A DNA stretch of 8,840 nucleotides from Actinomycetota bacterium (GTDB taxonomy: Bacteria; Actinomycetota; Acidimicrobiia; Acidimicrobiales; Ilumatobacteraceae): positions 1-8,840 of the forward strand of contig SYDZ01000281.1 in NCBI GenBank assembly GCA_005801025.1, read 5' to 3'. The notes under the pieces were generated by a model, which saw only the letters and a list, made by a program, of their open reading frames with translations, was not told the origin of the DNA and ran no database searches. Both the position numbers and the translations under genes were made by a program. Positions 1-6,107 of this stretch are shown here, piece by piece. How positions within the stretch are numbered: position 1 is the first letter of the stretch; every line of letters starts with the position of its first letter.

Positions 1-819
1 TGTTTTCATGGACGGTTGCCATGGATTCGCCTGGCAGGATTTGAATTTGACGGACCGCAAGAAAAATGGGAACTGTATGACGTTGAAAATGACTTCTCAC
101 AAGCCGTTGATCTTGCTGCCCACCACCCAGAGAAATTGCGTGAACTTCAAGAAATGTTTGATCAACATGCGCGCATATATGGCATTTACCCGATGCGCGA
201 TCCCGCTTCACCGCGTCACGGAGACTTCGCTGTTCCCTATGTTTTAGACGGCATCCGCAAGATGACGTACACCACGGCGCATCAGCGCATGCCTGAAGCC
301 TCAGTACTGAATCTGAAAAACTGTTCGTATCGCATCGCCGCCGACATAGAGATATCTCTTGGCGCGCAGGGGGTCATCGTATGTCAAGGTGGAAATATGG
401 CGGGATGGTCGTTGTACCTCACGCCCGAGACGGTGCCAGTGTTTCATTACAACTGGTATGGACATGTTCATACATCAGTGGCGGCTCAACAATCGCTTGC
501 TGAAGGTAAGCATAAGGTCGAAGTTGTCTTTGATTATGACGGGGGTTTTGGAGCAGGTGGACTTTTGTCCTTACTTGTGGATGGTGAGACTGTGGCCATG
601 GGACGCATTGAACAAACGGTGCCCCTCGTGTTTTCCATGAGTGGAGAAACCTTTGATGTGGGCGTTGACACTGGGTCGCCGGTGGGGCCGTATGAACACC
701 AGTTTGATTGCACTGCCACGATCACGGGTGTGACGCTGGAACAACTTGACGAGCGAACCGCTGAAACGGAGAAGTTGGTGCGTCAAGGAATGTTTGCCGC
801 CAGCCTCAGTTCACAATAG
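1..819 (+). CDS. Arylsulfatase, C-terminal part (5' end outside window)
   Basis: The frame is open from base 1 and gives 272 residues of the C-terminus of a large arylsulfatase; the catalytic domain with the formylglycine CxPxR site lies to the left and is not seen. The family hydrolyses sulfate esters. Residues 23-29 (WELYDVE) followed by NDFSQAVDLAAHHPEKL are the usual end of the sulfatase domain, where local nutritional status of the metal site is no longer involved. Residues about 105-250 look like the beta-sandwich tail found in mycobacterial AtsA/AtsD-type enzymes, with GVIVCQGGNMAGWSLYL, a YDGGFGAGG turn and a FSMSGETFDVGVDTGSPV stretch. The TTG at 16 is only an internal codon. The next gene follows on the same strand after 91 bp but seems to have its own promoter. 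The family is clear; the substrate cannot be told. Confidence 0.88.
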   Translation, partial: CFHGRLPWIRLAGFEFDGPQEKWELYDVENDFSQAVDLAAHHPEKLRELQEMFDQHARIYGIYPMRDPASPRHGDFAVPYVLDGIRKMTYTTAHQRMPEASVLNLKNCSYRIAADIEISLGAQGVIVCQGGNMAGWSLYLTPETVPVFHYNWYGHVHTSVAAQQSLAEGKHKVEVVFDYDGGFGAGGLLSLLVDGETVAMGRIEQTVPLVFSMSGETFDVGVDTGSPVGPYEHQFDCTATITGVTLEQLDERTAETEKLVRQGMFAASLSSQ

Positions 820-873
820 TTTTCGCTGTTGAGGACATGTGACGATAGTTGCATCTTCTAATTTTCATTTCGT

Positions 874-902
874 TTGTGCCTCTGCTCGAAATCGGGCATA
901 AC
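874..902 (+). promoter_or_regulatory. Candidate leaderless promoter of the polyprenyl synthase gene
   Basis: TTGTGC (874-879) and CATAAC (897-902) are separated by 17 bp, an acceptable sigma-70-type -35/-10 pair. The -10 box ends 8 bases before the GTG at 911, so transcription would start on or next to the start codon. No Shine-Dalgarno sequence precedes that GTG, which fits leaderless translation as is common in actinobacteria. This is inferred from motif match and spacing only. Confidence 0.4.
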
Positions 903-910
903 CTCACTCT

Positions 911-1885
911 GTGAGCAGATCTCCGCTTTTCGATCTTGAGTCTTCTGACGCGGACCGTCTTCGTGTTGATGAGGCTTTGATGGCCTCTGTCAAGACGCCA
1001 GATGCCTATTTGACCGAGATCGCCTCACATTTATTGTTAGCGGGTGGAAAGCGTCTGCGCCCGATGTTTTCTGTTGTGGCTTCCCAAGTTGCTGGCGGTC
1101 CGACAACTGAGGACGCCATTCAAGGAGGCATCTCCTGTGAACTCGTGCATCTCGGTTCTTTGTATCACGATGATGTCATGGATGAATCGCCAACCCGGCG
1201 TGGTGTGGAGACGGTGAACGCCAAATGGGGAAACCTGCAAGCGATTCTTGCGGGCGACTTTTTGTTGGCTCGCGCTTCTGAGATCGCTGCTTCCCTCGGC
1301 ACAGAAGTTGCTGCTCTGCTGGCACGCACGATCGGTCGTTTGTGCGAAGGTCAGATTGAAGAACTGCGTCACACATATAACGTCGCTCGTCCACTGGAAA
1401 GTTATTTGTCGTCTATTAGTGGAAAAACTGCGTCTCTATATTCCACAGCGGCGCGCATCGGTGGTTTGGTTTCCAAGTTTGATCGCAGTTTAGTTAATGC
1501 TTTGACTGCCTACGGTGAAGCCTTCGGCATGGTCTTTCAGATTGTGGATGACGTACTTGATTTGTCGGCAACCGACGCGCAACTCGGAAAGCCATCGGGT
1601 CACGACATGGTTGAGGGTGTGTACACCTTGCCGGTGTTGTACACGCTGGCAAACGGGGGAGTCCCCGCCAGTGAGTTGGCTGATGTTCTTGGCAAGCCGT
1701 TGAATGTTGCTGAGCGCGATAAGGCGTTGTCGATCGTGCGCTCAAATGGCGGCATTGAAGCGGCGATTGAGTTAGCAGAGATGTATGTCGAAGCTGCTGA
1801 AGAAGCATGTCAAGATTTGCCAAATACCGCTGCAACTGTGGCTTTGCGCTTCGCTCCGAACGCGCTTCTTGCTTCCGTCCGCTAA
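911..1885 (+). CDS. Long-chain trans-polyprenyl diphosphate synthase
   Basis: A 324-residue member of the trans-prenyltransferase family, which condenses isopentenyl diphosphate onto an allylic diphosphate to make an isoprenoid chain, probably the menaquinone side chain (GrcC/HepT/IspB-like role). Visible motifs in order: GGKRLRP (45-51), the first Asp-rich motif DDVMD (87-91) followed by RR (96-97), GKT (171-173), the second Asp-rich motif DDVLD (213-217), and GKPSGHD (226-232). Residues four and five before the first Asp-rich motif are small (Ser83, Gly82); in this family bulky aromatic residues there stop elongation early, so a long product (about C30 or more) is inferred. The GTG start at 911 is supported by the promoter spacing and normal length. 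The gene runs convergently into the FAD oxidoreductase gene, the two stop codons overlapping. The exact chain length cannot be assigned. Confidence 0.93.
   Translation: MSRSPLFDLESSDADRLRVDEALMASVKTPDAYLTEIASHLLLAGGKRLRPMFSVVASQVAGGPTTEDAIQGGISCELVHLGSLYHDDVMDESPTRRGVETVNAKWGNLQAILAGDFLLARASEIAASLGTEVAALLARTIGRLCEGQIEELRHTYNVARPLESYLSSISGKTASLYSTAARIGGLVSKFDRSLVNALTAYGEAFGMVFQIVDDVLDLSATDAQLGKPSGHDMVEGVYTLPVLYTLANGGVPASELADVLGKPLNVAERDKALSIVRSNGGIEAAIELAEMYVEAAEEACQDLPNTAATVALRFAPNALLASVR
1882..1885. other. Convergent stop-codon overlap (CTAA)
   Basis: The plus-strand TAA (1883-1885) and the minus-strand TAG (1884-1882) share two base pairs within CTAA. There is no space between the genes for an intrinsic terminator, so transcripts from both strands probably overlap at their 3' ends. 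Confidence 0.9.
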
Positions 1886-2844
1886 GCGATTTGAGCGAGG
1901 TAGTTGGCGGCGGCAAGTCCCGAGAGCACCGCGCCCTCAACTTTGGGTCCAGCGAAGGCGTCACCTGCAAACACAAGTGAGCCAACAGCGAAGTATGACT
2001 CCGGCCAAATTTTACGCGGTGTCGCAAAGCGCCACTTCTTATACTCACTGACCAAAATATGTGCCGTTCCCAAATACTTTTGCGCGGCCTCCGTGAGAAG
2101 TGCCTGCCCCTCGTCAAGTGAGTCATCCCAATGAGCCAAACTCCAAGTGGGGTTAGCGTGAAATGTCACCGCTGGAATAGTGGAAATTCCTTTGGCCTGA
2201 TTGTCACCAATCCACGAGAAAACATCGTCGGGATTTTGCAATCCCCCTGGTGCAGGAATCGCTGATGGACTATCCAAGACAGCCAACACACCAACCGTAC
2301 GATCGTAATCGGTCATCAACAACTCGGGAGGCAATTCAATGCCAGTGCTGACCGTTATGGAATACGACTGTGGAAGTGGGCAGGTCATCACCACCGCATC
2401 ACAATCAATGCGCGAATTGTCATCGATCACGACAGTCCATTGGTGAGCCTCTGATGAGCAGGGTTTGACAGCGAAGACCAGCGTTGATGTACGAACATTG
2501 ATCCCGTGCGCCAAATGCTTTGTCAAAGCAGTCATGCCGTTGTTCACCACATAACGTGAGTGACCATCGTCGCTGCCGAATCCTCGACACCATTCCCTGA
2601 CTACTTCGTCGCTGATCCATTGTGCGACGAGAGATGCAAAGGTTTCGTCACGTGCTGTGAAAAACTGAGCACCATGATCAAAAGTTGCGATTGATCCATC
2701 GCTTGATGTGATTCGCCGAGTGGCCATACGTCCGCCGAGACCACGACCTTTATCCAAAACAACGACTTCATGTCCAGCATCTTGCAAGGCACGGGCCGCA
2801 CTCAGTCCACTCAAACCTGCACCCACGACGACAACTTGACTCAT
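1882..2844 (-). CDS. Renalase-like NAD(P)/FAD-dependent oxidoreductase
   Basis: A 320-residue flavoprotein of the amine-oxidase/renalase superfamily (COG3380-like). It has an N-terminal Rossmann FAD motif GAGLSG (8-13) at the end of the first beta strand, an acidic residue with Lys at 31-32 (DKGRGLGGRMATRR, 31-44), DHGAQFFTAR (56-65), and a C-terminal AGDAF segment (293-297) followed by VEGAVLSGLAAANYL, which closes the FAD site. Characterised bacterial renalases oxidise off-isomers of reduced nicotinamide nucleotides, but this subfamily is broad and the substrate is unknown. No signal peptide or membrane helix is seen, so it is probably cytoplasmic. ATG at 2844 is preferred over the in-frame TTG at 2865 because it begins directly before the first Rossmann strand and has a -10-like box 7 bp upstream. 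It is the last gene of the minus-strand run, 34 bp after the DUF2510 gene. Confidence 0.87.
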   Translation of the reverse strand: MSQVVVVGAGLSGLSAARALQDAGHEVVVLDKGRGLGGRMATRRITSSDGSIATFDHGAQFFTARDETFASLVAQWISDEVVREWCRGFGSDDGHSRYVVNNGMTALTKHLAHGINVRTSTLVFAVKPCSSEAHQWTVVIDDNSRIDCDAVVMTCPLPQSYSITVSTGIELPPELLMTDYDRTVGVLAVLDSPSAIPAPGGLQNPDDVFSWIGDNQAKGISTIPAVTFHANPTWSLAHWDDSLDEGQALLTEAAQKYLGTAHILVSEYKKWRFATPRKIWPESYFAVGSLVFAGDAFAGPKVEGAVLSGLAAANYLAQIA

Positions 2845-2851
2845 GCTGTAG

Positions 2852-2857
2852 AGCGTA
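2852..2857 (-). promoter_or_regulatory. Candidate -10 box of a leaderless promoter (renalase-like gene)
   Basis: The minus strand reads TACGCT, matching TAnnnT, 7 bases before the ATG at 2844. There is no Shine-Dalgarno sequence between them. No good -35 is found at 17 bp. This is a weak motif, noted because two other genes in the window show the same arrangement. Confidence 0.28.
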
Positions 2858-2878
2858 GGTGACAATCAGTATGCAGGC

Positions 2879-3721
2879 TCAGCCGAGACCGCGAGTGTCC
2901 TGTTTGAGAGCTGTGTCAATGCTGAGGGCTGCAGCAACGACGAGTGAAATCAGTGGTTGTTCTAATGGTCGATGAATATTCAAAACATAGTTGTCGGCAG
3001 TCGTGAATAAAGTTTTGGCAATGCCCTCAAATTTTTTGGTGATGCGCGCGACTTCAGTTCCGGAGGCGTCTTCAATACGGAAATTCCAGGCCCGCCAGTT
3101 CTCACCCTTGATAGCGCCGATCTGCTGCTGACCAACTTGCAAGGAAAAGTTAATTTTGCCGATCATATTCTCTTGAACGATCCGACCGACCTCGTGATCA
3201 GCGCCATCGCTGACGATCACAGTGCTCTTGAAAACTTTGGCCGGGCGAGTGAGGCGTAAGACAACTTGACCTTTCATATCGCTGATTTCTAACTTGTGAG
3301 TGAGGTATTGATCGAGACTTGAGACGAGACGAAGAAGTTTTTTCGCAGTGCTTTGACCAACTTGATTGACTGATGCGATCTGTTGTCCCGAACTATCAAA
3401 AACCGAGTATTGATTATTAAGTTCAATCAGTTTTAGTTTTTGATTGACGACCAAAATAGATTCGGTGAAAAGAGTCCCGCCCCCGATACCAATATTTGCC
3501 GCTGAAATATCGCCGACTTGTTGCTGAATCTTCGCGGGATCAAGGCGATTACCAAATGAAAGAGCATCATCAATTTTATCGAGTGTGCTTTTTTTAGTGA
3601 GATCAGCGTCAATCGCCTGAACGCCGTGATCGCTGACATGCTCGGTCCAGTCTTGACCGTCCCAATAGCGAAGTTGGTGTCGTCCGGTTGGATCTGGATG
3701 CCATGCAGCGGGATTGTCCAT
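2879..3721 (-). CDS. DUF2510 domain fused to scramblase/LURP-one-like domain
   Basis: A 280-residue protein with two parts. Residues 5-29 form a DUF2510 module, with WHPDPTGRHQLRYW followed by DGQDWTEHV; this Trp-rich motif is typical of actinobacterial surface or membrane proteins. From about residue 70 to 270 it resembles the phospholipid scramblase/LURP-one (tubby-like) fold: alternating beta strands such as LFTESILVVNQKLKLIEL and YSVFDSSGQQIASV, then VVLRLTRPAKVFKSTVIVSD, a VGRIVQENMIGKINFSL repeat, and a final hydrophobic helix, LISLVVAAALSIDTAL, at about 257-272. Function is not known; bacterial members are poorly characterised, and lipid scrambling should not be assumed. The ATG at 3721 has a near-consensus -10 six bases upstream and no Shine-Dalgarno, so it is probably leaderless. 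The renalase-like gene follows 34 bp downstream. Confidence 0.82.
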   Translation of the reverse strand: MDNPAAWHPDPTGRHQLRYWDGQDWTEHVSDHGVQAIDADLTKKSTLDKIDDALSFGNRLDPAKIQQQVGDISAANIGIGGGTLFTESILVVNQKLKLIELNNQYSVFDSSGQQIASVNQVGQSTAKKLLRLVSSLDQYLTHKLEISDMKGQVVLRLTRPAKVFKSTVIVSDGADHEVGRIVQENMIGKINFSLQVGQQQIGAIKGENWRAWNFRIEDASGTEVARITKKFEGIAKTLFTTADNYVLNIHRPLEQPLISLVVAAALSIDTALKQDTRGLG

Positions 3722-3727
3722 TAGATG

Positions 3728-3733
3728 ATTGTA
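3728..3733 (-). promoter_or_regulatory. Candidate -10 box of a leaderless promoter (DUF2510 gene)
   Basis: The minus strand reads TACAAT, five of six matches to TATAAT, ending exactly 6 bases before the ATG at 3721. That places the transcription start on or beside the start codon. The upstream 40-bp gap has no purine-rich ribosome site and no convincing -35. Of the leaderless candidates here this has the best -10. Confidence 0.45.
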
Positions 3734-3761
3734 GATGGGTGCGGGAAAAAGAATACGTCAG

Positions 3762-4277
3762 TCAGCGCAAGAGATGGGCGCGCATGATGAGTTCGCGTGC
3801 CGAAGGATCAAGTTGATGGCCCGCTAACTTCTCACCGATCGCAATGGCCTCGATGGGATCTTCAACCATGCCTTGCCAACGCACAAAGGCAGCCATTGCT
3901 CCCATGATGATGTCGCCGACTTCTTCACCATGCACGATGACCTTGACATTATTTGTGAGCAACTTCTTGAGTTCCTTAAACAATCCGCGAGCCCACTCAT
4001 CAATTTTTTCGTTGTTCTCATTGTTGAACGGACGGTGCTGATAATTGACGCTGAGTTCGTCGTAGTTGTGCAGGTTGTGAGGAGCAGCGATGATGCTGAT
4101 CAGACACCCAAAATGGTTCTCCCGAATCCAGATAATTTCCTCTTGGCGGCGAACCCGGCGATGATTGTCCCCATAGCCACCAGGACGTTCGCACACAGCG
4201 AGACGGTCTTTGACAATCCACGTGAAGTTCCGGGGGGTAATTCCCAGAGCCCATTTTCCTCGTAACTTTGGCGGCAC
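3762..4277 (-). CDS. Dual-specificity-phosphatase-like protein lacking catalytic Cys and Arg
   Basis: A 171-residue protein whose layout follows the dual-specificity phosphatase fold: EEIIWIRENHFGCLISI (46-62) as the helix and strand before the core, a Y-hydrophobic-HRPF segment (79-84), an amphipathic helix (about 91-108), then strand VKVIVH (111-116) leading into the P-loop position. There the expected HCx5R reads HGEEVGDI: Gly117 replaces the nucleophilic Cys and Ile123 the Arg. No clear general-acid Asp loop is seen. It therefore should not hydrolyse phosphate esters by the Cys mechanism; a binding or scaffold role, or other chemistry using the Glu-Glu/Asp cluster, is possible. The N-terminal RLAVCERPGGYGDNHRRVRRQ (25-45) is basic and distinctive. 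GTG at 4277 starts 10 bp after the tilS stop, so the two are very likely cotranscribed. The fold assignment is pattern-based. Confidence 0.7.
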   Translation of the reverse strand: MPPKLRGKWALGITPRNFTWIVKDRLAVCERPGGYGDNHRRVRRQEEIIWIRENHFGCLISIIAAPHNLHNYDELSVNYQHRPFNNENNEKIDEWARGLFKELKKLLTNNVKVIVHGEEVGDIIMGAMAAFVRWQGMVEDPIEAIAIGEKLAGHQLDPSARELIMRAHLLR

Positions 4278-4287
4278 GACGGTCAGG

Positions 4288-5121
4288 CTAGTCCTGAGCA
4301 GGGGTGGGAGTGATAAAGATGCGCTGTTTTGTTCTACTAATTCTCAGTCCACCAGGTAATTCGCAAGCAGTGACCTCACCTCGGGCCACCGCCAAAACCC
4401 GCTCCACGGAGGCTGCATCGGGTGGATGGGTCGTGCTCAACCAGAGCCGAATCGCCCGTCTCGCTAAAGCCACAGGTGCACTCGCAAGAGCTTTGGCGTC
4501 GGTGGGGTCGATCTCTTTGGCGAGGGCATCCAGGACGTCCGAATCATCGGCCATCAGACTGGCCTGGCGGGAAAAAATGGGCACCAAATCACGACTAGAT
4601 GCCTCATTGAGCAGTGGCAAGATCTGGTGGCGCACACGATTTCGTAACAGTGACTGGTCTTCATTTGAGGGATCGCGAACGGGTTCCCAGCCGAGCAAAT
4701 CACAGACCGCCTCGGTCTCAAAGCGCCTGATTCCCAGGATTGGGTGACGCACCTGACCACTCGGGCCACCATGTGGGCGCATGCCAGCGAGACCATCGAT
4801 GCTGGCTCCACGCAAAATATTCAAGAGCACCGTTTCGGCTTGATCATCTGCCGTGTGACCTGTCAGAACATCGCCGGGGAGCACCCTGTAGCGAGCGTCT
4901 CGGGCTCGAGCCTCCAAGTTTTGTCCTGGGCTCACCTGCACTGTGAGAGCCTTGAAATTGGCTCCTACAGCGCTCGCAGCGTGTTCCACGATACTGGCCT
5001 CATTTGCCGAGCCTGAGCGAATGCCATGGTCGACATGGATGGCGGTGACTTGTAGATCGGCGGCGGCGGCGAGGGCCAATAGAGCGAGTGAATCGGCCCC
5101 ACCCGAGACTGCGCAGGACAC
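4288..5121 (-). CDS. tilS: tRNA(Ile)-lysidine synthase TilS
   Basis: TilS uses ATP to join lysine to C34 of the CAU-anticodon tRNA(Ile), changing its decoding from AUG to AUA; it is normally essential. Residues counted from GTG 5121: the PP-loop SGGADS (6-11), VDHG (30-33), the GHTADDQAET stretch (88-97) typical of TilS, HPILGIRR (126-133), and DPSNEDQSLLRNRVRH (150-165). The C-terminal part ends in a short beta segment with PGGLRISRTKQRIFI. The length of 277 fits a short actinobacterial form. The start is a problem: GTG 5121 is the only canonical start in the frame, yet it falls inside the strand leading to the PP-loop, and the frame continues upstream with TilS-like sequence (see the entry for 5122-5217). 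The true protein is probably longer. It lies between a small membrane-protein gene and the phosphatase-like gene, all in the same direction. Confidence 0.93.
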   Translation of the reverse strand: MSCAVSGGADSLALLALAAAADLQVTAIHVDHGIRSGSANEASIVEHAASAVGANFKALTVQVSPGQNLEARARDARYRVLPGDVLTGHTADDQAETVLLNILRGASIDGLAGMRPHGGPSGQVRHPILGIRRFETEAVCDLLGWEPVRDPSNEDQSLLRNRVRHQILPLLNEASSRDLVPIFSRQASLMADDSDVLDALAKEIDPTDAKALASAPVALARRAIRLWLSTTHPPDAASVERVLAVARGEVTACELPGGLRISRTKQRIFITPTPAQD

Positions 5122-5217
5122 GAAAGTACGGGGTGACGCAAATGTTGAACGGGCGAGAAGATCAACGATCAGAGGCGAACGCTTCCACGCCCCTTGGGTT
5201 CCCGATTGGGAGATAAC
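5122..5217 (-). other. In-frame upstream extension of tilS without a canonical start codon
   Basis: These 32 codons follow the TGA of the upstream gene (5220-5218) in the tilS frame. The last twenty or so read SPLIVDLLARSTF, then ASPRTFV, the normal N-terminal helix and strand of TilS before SCAVSGG. The stretch contains no ATG, GTG or TTG. The best unusual candidates are CTG at 5172, with GGAAG nine bases upstream (5186-5182), and ATC at 5169. Other explanations are readthrough of the TGA, a sequence error, or a truly short TilS from GTG 5121. Confidence 0.6.
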
Positions 5218-5403
5218 TCAGCCCTCGTCGTGGCCGCGGCGTTGGCGTTTGCCGGGAAAACGACTGGCGGACACTTGCTTGATATAGCCAGCGCCGACCG
5301 CTGCAACTGCGCCGATACCCACAACTGTCAAAACTACGCCGACCCACCAGTGCCAAATGTTTGCTGCAAGCATGAATGCCATGGTAGCGACTGAGACGCT
5401 CAC
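5218..5403 (-). CDS. Small single-helix membrane protein
   Basis: A 61-residue protein of unknown function. Residues about 9-40 are strongly hydrophobic, with Trp residues near the start (NIWHWWVGVVLTVVGIGAVA), and form one membrane helix. The C-terminal 20 residues are basic (KQVSASRFPGKRQRRGHDEG), which predicts that the tail faces the cytoplasm. It starts with GTG at 5403, eight bp after the MarR stop codon; ATG at 5382 or 5373 would shorten it by 7 or 10 residues and still keep the helix. It ends in TGA at 5220-5218, and the tilS frame continues directly after that stop. The helix pattern, compact spacing and position argue for a real gene, and I recall similar small proteins before tilS in Acidimicrobiia, but that has not been checked. 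Confidence 0.68.
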   Translation of the reverse strand: MSVSVATMAFMLAANIWHWWVGVVLTVVGIGAVAAVGAGYIKQVSASRFPGKRQRRGHDEG

Positions 5404-5411
5404 TCGGCTAG

Positions 5412-5918
5412 TTACTCGGGATGCAGATTGTTAACAAAGTCATCTAGCGATCCGACGAAACGCTCAAGATAGGCGGCCAATTCGGCCATCTCGCGTTGGT
5501 TGAAAGCGGTGGTGATGTGCACCAAAAGTTCTTGTCGACGGGCGGCGGCTTGGGCATGGCGTTGGCGTCCGAATGGAGTCGCAGAGACGACCACGACGCG
5601 TTTGTCATCGGTGCTACTGCAACGCGTTGCCAGATTGAATTTCTCGAGTCGTTGAATCGCCCTGGTGGCTGTTGAGGGATCAACCCGCAATGCCTCAGCC
5701 AAGTCACTCATACGCCAACCAGGTTGCTGCACCAAGAGGTCAAGGGTATCCATCTGCCCGAACTCAAGGGCATCCTCGCCGACACCAAAAAAGTGTTCAA
5801 GTAACTTGCTCATTGCTGCGCCGCGACGTAGTTCGCGCCATGAGCGCCCCACACGGATAGCGAGTTCACGTTGCGCGGGATCAGATGGATCAAATGTGGC
5901 GGAATGAGCCGTGGTCAT
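5412..5918 (-). CDS. MarR-family transcriptional regulator
   Basis: A winged helix-turn-helix repressor/activator of the MarR family. From ATG 5918 it has 168 residues, the usual family size: dimerisation helix AQRELAIRVGRSWRELRRG (15-33), an EFGQMDTLDLLV helix (52-63), the helix-turn-helix MSDLAEALRVD then PSTATRAIQRLEKF (70-94), a wing with DDKR (104-107), and C-terminal dimer helices. The ligand is unknown. The frame stays open to a GTG at 6041, giving 209 residues; I prefer 5918 because the extra 41 codons include AGA, ATA and AGG, carry several inverted repeats, and precede helix 1 by an unusually long tail. No start candidate has a good Shine-Dalgarno. It is divergent from the HD-oxygenase/dioxygenase operon and closely followed by the small membrane gene and tilS. 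Confidence 0.85.
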   Translation of the reverse strand: MTTAHSATFDPSDPAQRELAIRVGRSWRELRRGAAMSKLLEHFFGVGEDALEFGQMDTLDLLVQQPGWRMSDLAEALRVDPSTATRAIQRLEKFNLATRCSSTDDKRVVVVSATPFGRQRHAQAAARRQELLVHITTAFNQREMAELAAYLERFVGSLDDFVNNLHPE

Positions 5919-5923
5919 GACAT

Positions 5924-5936
5924 TTGTAGAGTACAA
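5924..5936. promoter_or_regulatory. Candidate MarR operator palindrome
   Basis: TTGTA-GAG-TACAA is a perfect 5-bp inverted repeat with a 3-bp centre, located 5 bp upstream of the preferred MarR start at 5918. On the minus strand a TAnnnT box (TACTCT, 5933-5928) lies inside it, so a bound dimer would block the gene's own -10 region. MarR-family operators are often short palindromes with TTG/CAA arms. Autoregulation is inferred from position and symmetry only. Confidence 0.4.
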
Positions 5937-5997
5937 CGCATAGCCCTGCCTTGCGCTCAACCAGCGTTGAAGTATTCCCATTCTGCCTTGCATTGCT

Positions 5998-6042
5998 GAC
6001 TCAGTTGATGGGGCCTGAGTGTCCTCTGGCTGAGTCGACACT
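5998..6042. repeat. Clustered short inverted repeats in the divergent control region
   Basis: GACTCAG (5998-6004) is the exact reverse complement of CTGAGTC (6030-6036), and a further CTGAGT copy sits at 6015-6020. AGTGTC (6018-6023) pairs exactly with GACACT (6037-6042). The repeats interleave between the MarR gene and the divergent HD-oxygenase gene. They could be operator sites or competing hairpins. The arms are short, and chance occurrence cannot be excluded. Confidence 0.3.
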
Positions 6043-6061
6043 GGTGAGGAGTCGCTACCGC

Positions 6062-6088
6062 TTTACGGCGTACCCTCAAAACTGTAAT
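6062..6088 (+). promoter_or_regulatory. Weak candidate promoter for the phosphonate-type operon
   Basis: TGTAAT (6083-6088) matches TATAAT at five positions. TTTACG (6062-6067) lies 15 bp upstream as a poor -35. The box is 26 bp before the ATG at 6115, which leaves room for a short leader containing the ribosome site at 6103-6107. The -35 match and short spacing make this tentative. Confidence 0.25.
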
Positions 6089-6102
6089 CATTGTCTGTCA
6101 GC

Positions 6103-6107
6103 GGAGA
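6103..6107 (+). promoter_or_regulatory. Ribosome binding site deciding the HD-oxygenase start
   Basis: GGAGA lies 7 bases before ATG 6115. It selects this ATG over the upstream in-frame TTG at 6091, which has no such site. It is one of the clearest Shine-Dalgarno sequences in the window. Confidence 0.65.

Noticed and set aside
820..910. Possible terminator or small RNA between the sulfatase and polyprenyl synthase genes
   Set aside because: No stem of useful length followed by a T-run was found; only the promoter candidate was supportable.
1494..2126. Long minus-strand open frame of 210 codons, rich in Arg, Ser and His
   Set aside because: It overlaps the polyprenyl synthase and the oxidoreductase genes, both with clear family motifs, and its composition is that of an antisense shadow frame.
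3873..4265. Plus-strand open frame of 130 codons opposite the phosphatase-like gene
   Set aside because: No family motif is seen, and the minus-strand frame has a coherent fold pattern and fits the tilS operon.
4304..4747. Plus-strand open frame of 147 codons opposite tilS
   Set aside because: Low-complexity Ser/Arg/Ala composition typical of the reverse of a real gene; tilS motifs on the other strand are unmistakable.
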